From: Geobacter sp. SVR
Lineage (GTDB): Bacteria > Desulfobacterota > Desulfuromonadia > Geobacterales > Pseudopelobacteraceae
DNA: 64,000 nt
Direction of reading: 5' to 3'
Assembly (NCBI RefSeq): GCF_016865365.1
Contig: NZ_AP024469.1
Location: forward strand, 434,001-498,000
Part shown: piece by piece, positions 8,739 through 18,939 of the stretch
Position numbering within the stretch: position 1 is the first letter of the stretch
How the letters are laid out: each line of letters opens with the position of its first letter
The notes under the pieces: model-generated
The model's database searches: none
The model's input: only the letters and a program-made list of their open reading frames with translations
What the model was told of the DNA's origin: nothing
Made by a program: the position numbers and the translations under genes

Positions 8739-9131
8739 TTATTTTTGCTCTCCCATGGAGTAGGTGGTTTCCCGCTTCGGGTCCCACCCCTCCCATACAT
8801 AGGGAGGATCGATCATGGGGTCGTAGTAGCCCGGCTGCGGCACCAGGAAAAAGGCGGTTTCGGTGACGCCGATGAAACTGCGGTACAGCATCATGCCGAT
8901 ACCCTTCAGCGGGCCGATCACATAGCCCGGCCCCCCCATATCGCGCACCGTCAGCATGCTCTGCTTGGGCAGTTCTGCAACACTGGTCACGATATTGGTC
9001 AGTCCGCGGGTGAATTTGATGGTCATCTTTTCCACGATCATTTCGGGCTGCTGCTCGGCCAGGGCTACAACCGGCGCAGTGGTCACGGCCACAAACATCA
9101 ATGCGGACAACAGCAGTGTGCGTTTTCTCAT
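8739..9131 (-). CDS. TIGR04073-like exported protein
   Basis: A 130-residue protein with a Sec signal peptide (residues 1-24, cleaved after AVVALA-like VVALA). The mature part is short: RGLTNIVTSVAELPKQ, GPLKGIGMMLYRSFIGVTETAFFLVP, then a Tyr/Pro-rich tail. This matches the TIGR04073 family, which is described as associated with exosortase-type protein sorting; function is unknown. No exosortase is in the window. GGGAGGCGAC lies upstream of ATG 9131; a longer frame to 9203 is unlikely. Confidence 0.65.
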   Translation of the reverse strand: MRKRTLLLSALMFVAVTTAPVVALAEQQPEMIVEKMTIKFTRGLTNIVTSVAELPKQSMLTVRDMGGPGYVIGPLKGIGMMLYRSFIGVTETAFFLVPQPGYYDPMIDPPYVWEGWDPKRETTYSMGEQK

Positions 9132-9223
9132 GTCGCCTCCCAAAGCCGTTCTCGCTGCCGGAACAGCTTCGAGTCTCATATCACAAAGGGTATCCAGTTG
9201 CAAGGATCACGGAGCTCCGGCGG

Positions 9224-11461
9224 CTAGTCGAACAGCGTCGGCTGCTGAGGCAGGAATGGGTCGAACCGCTTTCTCAGCTGCCACAGTTTTTCCAGGTAAT
9301 AGGGGGTGTTGACGTCGGGCCGGACGGGGTTGAAGGCGCTGATCGGGCGGCAGTGCTCATAGGCTACGGCATCTTTGCCAGAACCGCTGATATAGTAGCT
9401 GATCTGGTCGCCGGCACGATAGGGGCGATCGGCAGCCAAGGCGAGTTCGAAAGCAGCCGAGGGGCTGCGTTTGCCGGCCTGCAATTTCGCCTGATAGGTG
9501 GCAGGAGATTCATTGAGCGTCTCGGTTCTGGCCACCCAGCCGATGTCGAGATCCCGTGCCGTCAATCGGGCAGCATAGCGCTGATACAGGCGCTCGATGC
9601 AGCCGGTTCCCGTGGTGAGCAGCAGTTCGACCGCTTCCCGCAGAAATTCCCGCAGGTAAGGTTCCATCCCGCGGGACCGCAAACTGCTGCCGCGGACGGT
9701 GATGGTGCCGTCGTGCCCCAGCAGGGCGTAATTCTTCGATTTATAGGCGAACATCGAACGATAGAAGCCATCCAGTTCCACCTCGATCCCCTCCGGCAGG
9801 CCTGCCGTAAGACGGTCGACCAGCGCCCTCCGCTCCGGCTCGGTTTCGCAGCCGGGCGGCGGTTGAAAGTAGATCCCGTCGGTATCCACCTCTATCGGCC
9901 GGGCACCTTCCTGTTGCAGCAGTTCCATCATCGTCCTGATGGTCACCCTCCCCAGGCGCGTCACCTCCGCCGCGACCGCCGGGTCTGAAAAATTGTGCAG
10001 TGGAGTTCCCAAATACCCGTAGAAGGAATTGATCAACACCTTGAAAACCTGCTGAAGTGCTTCGAAGTACTGGCGCTCCTGTTCGTTGGCGCTCTCGCGG
10101 GCGGCCTTCTTGGCATCCAGCCGGAACGTGCGCAGACCGGCCAGCATCGGCAGGAACAGCTCCAGGCAGTCGTTGGCCGGCTTGAGACGATAGGCCAGCA
10201 TCAGGGAGGGGTAGAGCGAGGCAACATCACAGTGCACGATCGGGCCATGCACTCCGCTTTCCAGCAATTCGGTATAGCCCCCCTCGAAAGGTGTGGCCGT
10301 GGCTGCGCGGGTCGGAATCGACTGCCCGCGATGCAGGTATTCCCTCAAAAACAGCGAGTTGATGCGGGTGGCATTGCCGCGCAGAGGGCAGTTCTGGAAC
10401 GAGTAGGGAAAGATGCGCGTCTGCAGAAACCAGGGATAGGCCAGGATGCGAAAAACGGCTTCCGTTTCGCGTACATCGTCCAGATTGTAGCGGTAGAGCA
10501 CTTCCGGGTCCCGGTGGAATTGCCCGGCGATATGGTTACCCTCCAGGTAGACCCGGTCCGGGGCGGCCAGACCGAAGTGCAGCGCGACCTGCTTCAATCC
10601 GTGACTTTCCAACCCGCGGTGTGCCAGATCGTAATGCTGTACCAGAAAATAGGTATCGATGATCTGGCGGCCGTAGATATCCCAGCGGGGGTAATCGATG
10701 GCTCGCTCGGCCAGGTTCCAGCGCGAATGGGGTGTGACATGTGGGGCAGAACCGTTGCGCCCCCAGCCGAGGCGTATGCCGTGCAGTCCGGCGCGTTTGC
10801 CGATATAGTCCAGGTCAAAGCGGAAGATATTGTGGCCGATGATCACATCCGGATCACAGCTCGAAACGATGCCGTTCAGCGCCAGCAGCATCTCCGGTTC
10901 GCTCATGCGGTCTCCCCGCAGGACGGTTTCGATGCCGTGGGAATCCTTGCAGGCAATGGAAATGATCCGGTCTTCGGGCCGCGACGGGTTGGGGAATCCG
11001 TAGCCCTTGGCGCAGTAGGTCTCGATGTCCAGAGTGAGGGTGCGCAGATCGCGGAAATCGAGCCCCTTGAAGAGGGTGGTTCCGCTGGCGAGCAGGTACT
11101 GGTGGGACAGATCCGAGAGGAAAAGGTAGGGCGCCTCGGCTGCCGCGTGCGACGCGCCGGTTGAGGCTGCCAGAAAATCACGGGCTTTCAGGCAGTCGTT
11201 CCAGGAGTCGAACAACAGCTGGTAGCGGAAGAACGCTTCACCGGCGAGCTGGCGCACCGAACAGGGAACCGGGCAACCGTTTGTCACGGCCGGATCGTCG
11301 ATCAGGATGAAAGGCCGGAAGTGCTGATCCTGGAACTGAACGCCGTTGGGTGTTCGGTAGAAGAGGCGTACAAAATGTCCGGCCGGTTCAACCGCCACGA
11401 TCCCGGTCCGCTGATCGCGGCCGAACAGAAGTGGTGTATGTTCTATCCTATGAATATCCAC
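9224..11461 (-). CDS. polB: DNA polymerase II (family B)
   Basis: A 745-residue family B polymerase. The 3'-5' exonuclease motifs come first (TLTLDIETYCAKG; IIGHNIFRFDLDYIG; YNLDDVRETE), then polymerase motif A DVASLYPSLM, motif B region LINSFYGYLG, and motif C as DTDGIYF. This fits the E. coli Pol II group, used for repair and replication restart. Length is close to but a little shorter than E. coli Pol II. It is followed 93 nt later by the TIGR04073-like gene on the same strand. Confidence 0.93.
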   Translation of the reverse strand: MDIHRIEHTPLLFGRDQRTGIVAVEPAGHFVRLFYRTPNGVQFQDQHFRPFILIDDPAVTNGCPVPCSVRQLAGEAFFRYQLLFDSWNDCLKARDFLAASTGASHAAAEAPYLFLSDLSHQYLLASGTTLFKGLDFRDLRTLTLDIETYCAKGYGFPNPSRPEDRIISIACKDSHGIETVLRGDRMSEPEMLLALNGIVSSCDPDVIIGHNIFRFDLDYIGKRAGLHGIRLGWGRNGSAPHVTPHSRWNLAERAIDYPRWDIYGRQIIDTYFLVQHYDLAHRGLESHGLKQVALHFGLAAPDRVYLEGNHIAGQFHRDPEVLYRYNLDDVRETEAVFRILAYPWFLQTRIFPYSFQNCPLRGNATRINSLFLREYLHRGQSIPTRAATATPFEGGYTELLESGVHGPIVHCDVASLYPSLMLAYRLKPANDCLELFLPMLAGLRTFRLDAKKAARESANEQERQYFEALQQVFKVLINSFYGYLGTPLHNFSDPAVAAEVTRLGRVTIRTMMELLQQEGARPIEVDTDGIYFQPPPGCETEPERRALVDRLTAGLPEGIEVELDGFYRSMFAYKSKNYALLGHDGTITVRGSSLRSRGMEPYLREFLREAVELLLTTGTGCIERLYQRYAARLTARDLDIGWVARTETLNESPATYQAKLQAGKRSPSAAFELALAADRPYRAGDQISYYISGSGKDAVAYEHCRPISAFNPVRPDVNTPYYLEKLWQLRKRFDPFLPQQPTLFD

Positions 11462-11500
11462 GGTTAAACTCTACGACAGTCACGGGCGGGTGGCAATTGA

Positions 11501-11529
11501 AAAGGGCGCTGCCCCGAAAGGCAGCGCCC
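11501..11529 (-). terminator. Rho-independent terminator after peroxiredoxin gene
   Basis: A perfect 10-bp GC stem (11504-11513 with 11520-11529) followed on the minus strand by TTTTCAATT. It lies 32 nt past the peroxiredoxin stop. Confidence 0.8.
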
Positions 11530-11561
11530 TGACAATGCGACGGTTTCCGCTGAATGCGGTA

Positions 11562-12161
11562 CTACTTTTTGGAATGCTTGGCCAGATATGCGGCCACCCC
11601 TTCAGCGGTAGGTTTCATGGCCTCTTCACCCTCCTGCCAGTTGGCCGGACATACTTCTCCATGGGTGTCGGAGAACTGAACCGCGTCAACCATGCGGAGC
11701 GCCTCGACCACGCTTCTGCCCAGCGGCAGATCGTTGATGACGCAATGGCGAATCTTGCCGGTCGGGTCGATCAGGAACAGGCCGCGCAGTGCTACGCTGC
11801 CATTGAACAGAATACCGTAGGCTTTGGCGATCTCCTTGTTCAGATCCTGCACGAGCGGGTACTGAACATTGCCGATGCCGCCGTTTTCGACCGGGGTGTT
11901 TTTCCAGGCCAGGTGAGTGAATTTCGAGTCGACCGATACGCCGATAACTTCGCAGTTCCTCTTCTTAAATTCGCCGATGGTCTTGTCGAAGGCCAGGATC
12001 TCCGACGGGCAGACAAAGGTGAAGTCCAGCGGGTAGAAGAAGAGCAGGACATATTTGCCTTTGTAATTGGAAAGCGTGATGGATCCGAAAGTATTGTCCG
12101 GAAGAACCGCCTCTGCAGTGAAGTCAGGGGCAGCTTGCGTCACCAGGGTCGTCAGGCACAT
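11562..12161 (-). CDS. 2-Cys peroxiredoxin (AhpC/Prx1 type)
   Basis: A 199-residue thiol peroxidase that reduces hydrogen peroxide and organic hydroperoxides. The peroxidatic Cys51 sits in PLDFTFVCPSE, and the resolving Cys (about 172) in GEVCPANW. The GLFLIDPTG and R-containing active-site segments are present. The start at 12161 (MCLTTLVTQAAPDF) has AAGGAGAT upstream. The gene has its own promoter and terminator, so it is monocistronic. It protects an anaerobe against oxygen exposure. Confidence 0.95.
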   Translation of the reverse strand: MCLTTLVTQAAPDFTAEAVLPDNTFGSITLSNYKGKYVLLFFYPLDFTFVCPSEILAFDKTIGEFKKRNCEVIGVSVDSKFTHLAWKNTPVENGGIGNVQYPLVQDLNKEIAKAYGILFNGSVALRGLFLIDPTGKIRHCVINDLPLGRSVVEALRMVDAVQFSDTHGEVCPANWQEGEEAMKPTAEGVAAYLAKHSKK

Positions 12162-12203
12162 GGCATATCTCCTTTTTTTTGGATTAATGAATTTAATGGT
12201 CAA

Positions 12204-12232
12204 TTAATACCAGTCAATCCATCGGTTGTCAA
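12204..12232 (-). promoter_or_regulatory. Sigma-70-type promoter of peroxiredoxin gene
   Basis: On the minus strand: -35 TTGACA (12227-12232), 17-nt spacer, -10 TATTAA (12204-12209), about 42 nt upstream of the ATG. A near-palindrome GGTATTAATTGACC overlaps the -10 region and could be an operator. Confidence 0.6.
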
Positions 12233-12372
12233 TAGGATAAAAATTATCTTTTTAGGCTTTTTGAAAAGACGCACCCTTCGGCATGCCAGCACGGCACCTG
12301 AAGTGCAGCGCGAGGCAAACTTTGCATATCCGGCCATGGATGCTTCGCCGCAGTGCATGCGGGAAGGCAACA

Positions 12373-13806
12373 TCAGAGATATGGGGACAGCAGGCGGGCG
12401 AAATTATCCCTGAGCTGGACCGGCAGGCCGCGGGATTGGAGTTCTGCCGGAGTGATCTCCCGGGAGGCGTCCAAACAGGTCTCGAAATGTCGCCTGATAA
12501 GGGAGGCAAATGCGCTGTCGTAGATGCTGAGGTCCAGTTCGAAGTTCAGACGCAGACTGCGCGCGTCCAGGTTGGAGGACCCGATCAGGGTATAGGTGTC
12601 GTCGACCAGGAAGAGTTTGGTATGCGCAAACGGGGGCGGCTGGTAATAGAGCCTGATGCCGTTGGCGATCAGCTCTGCCTGCAGGGCCCGATTGGCCCAG
12701 TGCATGAAAGGGAGATTATTTTTCTCGGGCAGCAGGACCCGTACGTCGACTCCACGCAGGGCAGCGGTGATCATGGCCGACGTCATCGGCCGGTCGGGAA
12801 TGAAATAGGGGCTCATGATCAGGATCGATTGCCCGGCGCAGGACATGGCTCCCATCAGTATCTGTTCGAGTTTGCGGTATTCCTTGTCGGGACCGTCGCT
12901 GATGCAGCGTGCCAGCATGCTCCCCTGGCACTGCGGAGGCGGGAAGAACAGCGGATCATCCAGCCGTTTTCCGGTAACGAAATGCCAGTCTTCCAGAAAG
13001 GTGCTCTGCAGGTCGTTGACCACCGGGCCCTGTACGTGGAAGTGCATGTCGCTGACCGCATCCTGGATCGGCGTTTGTGAGGTTACATGGCGGCTGCGGA
13101 TGTTCATCCCGCCGGTGAAGGCTTCGATCCCGTCGATGGTCAGCAGCTTGCGGTGATTGCGCAGGTTGATGTAGGCCCCGTGACGCAAGGGGAGATAACG
13201 TTCGAGATGGACCCCTGATCCCGCCAGTGCAGTTCGGGGAGACAGCCGGCTGTACTTCTCTCCCAGCGCGTCGATGATGACCCTGACCTGGACTCCCCGC
13301 TGTGCCGCCTCTTTCAGATGCCGGATGAATTCCGCGCCGACACCGTCAGCGTCGAAAATATAGCTGCACAGATTGATGCTGGACCGCGCCCGGCCGATGG
13401 CCTCAAGCATGGCAGGATAGGCTTGCTCGCCATTGATCAGCGGAGTGATCAGGTTTCCCGGGCGCAGCGGTGTTTTTACCAACCGGTCTGCAATCCTGCG
13501 CAGGTCGCGCAGGTGGTAAGCGGAGGGGGGCAGAGGGGGCGGTTCAGCGGTACCCTGATCGGCCGTCCGGATGGCAATCCCGCTGATTCGGCGGCCACTT
13601 TTTTTCCAGATATGGGCTCGCCGGGAGATGCGGTTGATGCCGAGGCACCAGTACAGGAGTGGCCCCACATAGGGCAGGGTCAGGCACAGGCTCATCCAGC
13701 CCAGGGCCGAGCGCGAATCGCGCTTGTGGAGCAGGGCGTGTCCGGCTCCCAGAAGTGAAAGTATACCGTAGCCGAATAGGAAAAAGGTGGTCAGGAGATG
13801 ATCCAA
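12373..13806 (-). CDS. cls: Cardiolipin synthase (phospholipase D family)
   Basis: A 477-residue membrane enzyme joining two phosphatidylglycerols to cardiolipin. Two N-terminal membrane segments (residues about 3-24 and 33-55) precede two PLD domains with HKD motifs HRKLLTIDG and HTKLFLVDD, each followed by the usual GG(M)N/GSSNLD sequence. The predicted start is TTG at 13806 with GGAG upstream; the first residues are already the membrane segment. It follows the Rieske gene by 50 nt and may share its transcript. Confidence 0.94.
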   Translation of the reverse strand: MDHLLTTFFLFGYGILSLLGAGHALLHKRDSRSALGWMSLCLTLPYVGPLLYWCLGINRISRRAHIWKKSGRRISGIAIRTADQGTAEPPPLPPSAYHLRDLRRIADRLVKTPLRPGNLITPLINGEQAYPAMLEAIGRARSSINLCSYIFDADGVGAEFIRHLKEAAQRGVQVRVIIDALGEKYSRLSPRTALAGSGVHLERYLPLRHGAYINLRNHRKLLTIDGIEAFTGGMNIRSRHVTSQTPIQDAVSDMHFHVQGPVVNDLQSTFLEDWHFVTGKRLDDPLFFPPPQCQGSMLARCISDGPDKEYRKLEQILMGAMSCAGQSILIMSPYFIPDRPMTSAMITAALRGVDVRVLLPEKNNLPFMHWANRALQAELIANGIRLYYQPPPFAHTKLFLVDDTYTLIGSSNLDARSLRLNFELDLSIYDSAFASLIRRHFETCLDASREITPAELQSRGLPVQLRDNFARLLSPYL

Positions 13807-13856
13807 GGGGCACTCCGTGCGTCCCTGAATGGGACTGGGGCGAAGGGGCCGCCGGT

Positions 13857-14156
13857 TTACTCCAGATCGACGAGAATGTCGTCTCCACTGATCTGAACAG
13901 GATAGATCCTGAGGGTGAAATCGGGGTGATCTCCGCAGCTGCCGTCAAGAAGGTTGAAACGGTAACCGTGGCGCGGGCAGGAGATGGTGCCTTCCTTGAC
14001 AATACCGGCAGTCATCTGGCTCCCCTGGTGCGGGCACTCGTTCTCGCAGGCATGGATGGTCCCTTTGATGTTGACCAGAAGGATCTCCCGGCCGGACACG
14101 GAAACCACTTTCTTGCCGAAATTGGGGACTTCGCCGATCTTTGCCACAGGTGTCAT
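13857..14156 (-). CDS. Small Rieske [2Fe-2S] protein
   Basis: A 99-residue soluble ferredoxin-like Rieske protein. Ligand boxes are CPHQG (C-x-H) and CPRHGYRF (C-x2-H), spaced as in NirD/biphenyl-dioxygenase-type ferredoxins. There is no signal peptide or membrane anchor, so it is cytoplasmic. Its partner is unknown: no reductase or oxygenase lies nearby, which is typical of orphan Rieske proteins in anaerobes. GGAGGC precedes the ATG. Confidence 0.88.
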   Translation of the reverse strand: MTPVAKIGEVPNFGKKVVSVSGREILLVNIKGTIHACENECPHQGSQMTAGIVKEGTISCPRHGYRFNLLDGSCGDHPDFTLRIYPVQISGDDILVDLE

Positions 14157-14313
14157 GTGTGCCTCCTGAACGCAGTTTTGGGTGCGAAAGTATAGAAGAA
14201 ATTACCGAAAAAAAAGGCGCAGTCAATTGTTTTTGCTGTTTTGCCTATTTTTTGTACAGAAGTGGCAGGGGATGTCTGACTAATTTGTATGCAGAAAATC
14301 GGTTAGAACAATG

Positions 14314-14335
14314 AGTGACGTTGAATCAGTGACGT
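14314..14335 (+). repeat. Direct repeat AGTGACGT x2 upstream of sigma-54 promoter
   Basis: AGTGACGT occurs at 14314-14321 and 14328-14335. The second copy is part of the palindrome TGACGTCA. It lies 42-63 nt upstream of the sigma-54 promoter and could be an activator site, though closer than usual for NtrC enhancers. Confidence 0.4.
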
Positions 14336-14376
14336 CATGAAATGGTAAGTTGTTATAAAACCAACAAAAATAAACA

Positions 14377-14392
14377 TGGCACGCAACGTGCT
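14377..14392 (+). promoter_or_regulatory. Sigma-54 promoter of the OMP-glnK-amtB unit
   Basis: TGGCACGCAACGTGCT matches the -24/-12 consensus TGGCACG-N4-TTGCT at all but one position. GG (14378-14379) and GC (14390-14391) are exactly 10 nt apart. It lies about 135 nt before the first ATG, in the expected place for a nitrogen-regulated operon carrying glnK and amtB. The start would be near 14403. Confidence 0.8.
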
Positions 14393-14527
14393 AATTAAGG
14401 GTCAGGAGGCTTGCCACTCACATTGTGGCCGATACAAATCATACACTCTGCAGAACGTGCAGTGATGAAACCAAGGACGCTTTCATCCCAACACCGTTCA
14501 AAATCAACGATGAAAAGGAGAGGAAAG

Positions 14528-15780
<1,253 letters not shown>

Positions 15781-15812
15781 CGAGACGCCAATCAATTCAA
15801 ACGGAGGATATC

Positions 15813-17285
15813 ATGAAACTTAAGCACTATCTTGCCACAATACTGTTCGTCATTCTGGCCGGTCTGGTCCCCGTCGCTGCCATGGCGGAAGAGAAGAAAG
15901 ATGCCGCTCCGGCCGCCGCTGCCACCGCAGCTCCGGCTGCCGATGCTGCCGCAAAACCGGCCGACGCCGCTGCCGCGGCGCCGGCTACCCCTCCCGATGT
16001 CAAGCCGGTACTCAATACCGGCGATACGGCCTGGATGCTGGTTTCCGCGGCACTGGTCCTGCTGATGATTCCCGGGTTGGCACTGTTCTACGGCGGCATG
16101 GTCCGGCAGAAGAACGTGCTCTCCACCATGATGCATTCGCTGGTTGCCATGGGTATTGTCGGGGTGCAGTGGACACTGATCGGCTATTCGCTGGCCTTTG
16201 GCGGTGATGTGGCCAAGATGGGCCTGATCGGCGACCTGAGCAAGGCCATGCTGAACGGCCTGATCATCATGAAGGATGCGGCCAGCGGCACGGTCGAATG
16301 GACCCTGTTCCAGAACTACGCCAAAGAACCGGGCGCGATTCCCGAACTCGTCTTTGCCATGTACCAGGCCATGTTCGCCATGATCACCGTTGCCCTGGTC
16401 TCGGGCGCCATGGCGGAACGCGTCAAATTTTCCGCCTACTGTGCATTCGTTCTGCTCTGGACCACGCTGGTATACGATCCCCTTGCCCACTGGGTGTGGA
16501 TGACCGACGGCTGGCTCTTCAAAAAAGGCGCCTTGGATTTTGCCGGTGGTACGGTCGTTCATCTCTCGTCCGGTATCTCGGCCCTGGCCTTCCTGGTTTT
16601 TCTCGGCAAACGTCACGGTTTTCCGACCGAGCGCATGGCACCCCATAATCTCCCCTTCACTCTGCTGGGGGTCGGCCTGCTCTGGTTCGGCTGGTTCGGG
16701 TTCAACGCCGGTTCCGCCGTGGTGGGTGCCAATACATCGGATGCGGCCGGTGGCCTGGCTGCCCTGGCTTTTGCCACCACCACCATCGCTCCGGCAGCAG
16801 CAGGCCTGTCCTGGATGATCGCCGAGTGGATCCACTCCGGCAAACCGAGCGCGTTGGGCTTCGGTTCCGGTGTCGTGGCCGGTCTGGTGGTAATCACCCC
16901 CGCCGCTGGTTTCGTTCAGCCGGGCGCGGCCCTGCTGATGGGTCTTGCCGCCGGCGTCGTCTGCTACGGCGGTGTGCTGCTGAAGGCCAAACTCAAGTAT
17001 GACGACTCGCTGGATGCCTTCGGCGTTCACGGCATCGGCGGCACCTTCGGCGCCATCCTCACCGGTGTTTTTGCGACTGTCGGCGCCACCGGGCTCTTGG
17101 CGGGCAATGCCAAACAGCTGATGACCCAGCTGATTGCGGTTGTGGCGGCCGGCGCCTATGCTTTCATCGTCACCCTGATTATCTCCTTCGTGCTCGACAA
17201 GACCATCGGTCTGCGTGTCGAGAAAGAAGACGAAATCATGGGTCTCGACCAGACCCAGCACTCGGAGTCAGGTTACAACATGTAG
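15813..17285 (+). CDS. amtB: Ammonium transporter
   Basis: A 490-residue Amt/Rh channel. A signal peptide (residues 1-25) is followed by an Ala/Pro-rich spacer to about residue 62, then 11 membrane helices. Motifs: ALFYGGMVRQKN, DPLAHWVW with the first pore His, GGTVVHLSSG, and FGVHGIGGTFG with the second pore His. The Ala/Pro spacer lies on the periplasmic side and is longer than in E. coli AmtB. The last residues (GLDQTQHSESGYNM) are cytoplasmic. It is cotranscribed with glnK. Confidence 0.97.
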   Translation: MKLKHYLATILFVILAGLVPVAAMAEEKKDAAPAAAATAAPAADAAAKPADAAAAAPATPPDVKPVLNTGDTAWMLVSAALVLLMIPGLALFYGGMVRQKNVLSTMMHSLVAMGIVGVQWTLIGYSLAFGGDVAKMGLIGDLSKAMLNGLIIMKDAASGTVEWTLFQNYAKEPGAIPELVFAMYQAMFAMITVALVSGAMAERVKFSAYCAFVLLWTTLVYDPLAHWVWMTDGWLFKKGALDFAGGTVVHLSSGISALAFLVFLGKRHGFPTERMAPHNLPFTLLGVGLLWFGWFGFNAGSAVVGANTSDAAGGLAALAFATTTIAPAAAGLSWMIAEWIHSGKPSALGFGSGVVAGLVVITPAAGFVQPGAALLMGLAAGVVCYGGVLLKAKLKYDDSLDAFGVHGIGGTFGAILTGVFATVGATGLLAGNAKQLMTQLIAVVAAGAYAFIVTLIISFVLDKTIGLRVEKEDEIMGLDQTQHSESGYNM

Positions 17286-17347
17286 TAATCCCGGCTTCAC
17301 TCCCCTTTCTGGATGGGGGTGAATACAACTCCACGCTCTGCATACAC

Positions 17348-17375
17348 GAAGCCGCCCCTTCTGGGGCGGCTTTCG
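17348..17375 (+). terminator. Hairpin after amtB, probable attenuating terminator
   Basis: A GC stem 17351-17358 with 17363-17370 (loop TTCT), extended by A-T pairs, then only TTT. The weak T-tract suggests partial termination before the downstream kinase gene. Confidence 0.5.
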
Positions 17376-17403
17376 TGCCGTAGCACGAGATTTCGGAGCG
17401 CCC

Positions 17404-18234
17404 ATGAAAAAAACGCCAGCCTGGCATATCGCAGGAGACATCAACGGAGATCTCCGGACGCCCACAGACGAGGCAGGTGCGTCAATGGATTCGTTTTTTG
17501 CCGGAAATGGGCAAAAGCCGAGCGCGGACTTGTTAAAACAGTTGGCCCACAATGAAAAAATGGCCGAACTGGGTAGAATCTCTGCTGGTGTCGTACATGA
17601 ACTCAATGCTCCCCTCTCCGTGATCTCCTCCGCTTCACAGATGATTTTGCGGGAAGAAGGGGTGCCGGAGTCGGTACGTGAAATGGTCGCACGAATCGAC
17701 AGCGAGGCCCAGCGTCTCTCCCAATTGGCCCGTGGATTGCTGAATTTCAGCAGCCGTCAGGAGACGTCCAGCGAGGTGGACGTCAACCTGACGATCGGTT
17801 TTCTGCTCGATTTCCTGCGGTACGAGGCGTCCAGGCGCGGCGTCGTCGTCAGGCGCGAGCTGGACTTCAGCCTGCCGGCCATCAAGCTCGACGGCAACCT
17901 CCTGAAACAGATCCTGCTCAATATCATCATGAATGCCCTGCAAGCGATGGAGGACCAGGGGGGGGAACTGCTGCTGCGGACCATGGTTTCCGGAGCCGAC
18001 CGGCTCTGTGTCATCATCCGTGACAACGGTCCCGGTATTCCGCCAGAGGTGCTGGAAAATATCTTCACACCTTATTTTACTACCAAGGAAATAGGGGAAG
18101 GTACCGGGCTTGGACTCTTCGTCAGTCGTCAACTGGTGGAGGAACTGGGGGGGCGGATCGAGGTGTCGAGCAGTGTGGGAAAGGGCGCCGAGTTTACCGT
18201 AACGCTTCCCCTGCAGGAAAAACCGGAAGAATGA
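17404..18234 (+). CDS. Soluble histidine kinase without input domain
   Basis: A 276-residue kinase. After about 50 unstructured residues comes a HisKA domain with the H-box GRISAGVVHELNAPLS, then HATPase_c: N-box NIIMNALQAM, G1 DNGPGIPPEV, F-box YFTTK, G2 GTGLGLFVS. There is no membrane segment, PAS or GAF domain. The fold resembles NtrB/AtoS-type kinases that pair with sigma-54 activators. The gene starts 118 nt after amtB on the same strand, so a role in nitrogen signalling is plausible but not shown. Confidence 0.88.
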   Translation: MKKTPAWHIAGDINGDLRTPTDEAGASMDSFFAGNGQKPSADLLKQLAHNEKMAELGRISAGVVHELNAPLSVISSASQMILREEGVPESVREMVARIDSEAQRLSQLARGLLNFSSRQETSSEVDVNLTIGFLLDFLRYEASRRGVVVRRELDFSLPAIKLDGNLLKQILLNIIMNALQAMEDQGGELLLRTMVSGADRLCVIIRDNGPGIPPEVLENIFTPYFTTKEIGEGTGLGLFVSRQLVEELGGRIEVSSSVGKGAEFTVTLPLQEKPEE

Positions 18235-18250
18235 TGCTGATGCCGTAACG

Positions 18251-18754
18251 CTAGGCCGGTTCGTCCGGCGCTCCTTCCGGCAGCGGAATGATGACCACCC
18301 GCATTTTCCCCTTGCCGTACAGACCGATCTTTTTGGCAGCCGCCTGGGAGAGGTCTATGAACGGAAATGATTTTTTGGCACAGCGGTCGTTGACCGTGAC
18401 CTGAACAGCCTGGCTGGTAGCCGGATTGACAACCCGCACCACTGTTCCCAGCGGCAGGCTGGCATGGGCAGCAGTCATCTTCCCGGGATGGTAGCGCTGG
18501 CCCGATGTGGTCCTTCTCCCCGAAAAGCGATTGGCGTAATAGGAGGCGAAGCCATGCCGTGCTTCTCGCGGGCCGCTCTTGGCGACGAGTTCTTCCAGCG
18601 GGCTGAGGGAGCTTTCCGACAGCTCGCTCAGGACAGCATCATTGTCGGTCGGTGGTATTTCGGCCCATCCGCAAACAGCCGCACAAAGAAGGGCCGCGCA
18701 TAGCAGCAGGGACCGACGCAGATGTCCTGATCCGAGGGGTATGCGCATTTTCAT
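18251..18754 (-). CDS. rlpA: RlpA-like double-psi beta-barrel protein
   Basis: A 167-residue exported protein. The signal peptide (residues 1-31) has two cysteines but no clear lipobox. The RlpA domain (about 64-160) holds GFASYYANRFSGRRTTSG, the AAHASLPLGTVVRV core, and VNDRC with the catalytic Asp. RlpA proteins cleave glycan strands lacking peptides and act at septa. No SPOR domain is present, unlike E. coli RlpA. No strong ribosome site marks the start; ATG 18748 is an alternative. Confidence 0.85.
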   Translation of the reverse strand: MKMRIPLGSGHLRRSLLLCAALLCAAVCGWAEIPPTDNDAVLSELSESSLSPLEELVAKSGPREARHGFASYYANRFSGRRTTSGQRYHPGKMTAAHASLPLGTVVRVVNPATSQAVQVTVNDRCAKKSFPFIDLSQAAAKKIGLYGKGKMRVVIIPLPEGAPDEPA

Positions 18755-18939
18755 GGCATGCTTATATCGTACTAATGCATGCCGGTCAAGTTTTGGAAGA
18801 CGGTTTCTTGAAAATAGTGTTTAAAATCAGTAGTCTATGTCTGGTTTGTAAAGTGGTCTTGCGGGTGTTGTACAATTCGCTGCAGGGGAGCATCTATTAG
18901 CTTGAAATCAGGAACATTTCAGGTTCTCTGGTGGCCTGC

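Noticed and set aside
15792-17261. Minus-strand open frame of 489 codons opposite amtB
   Set aside because: Antisense shadow of amtB; composition rich in Gly/His/Gln without domains.
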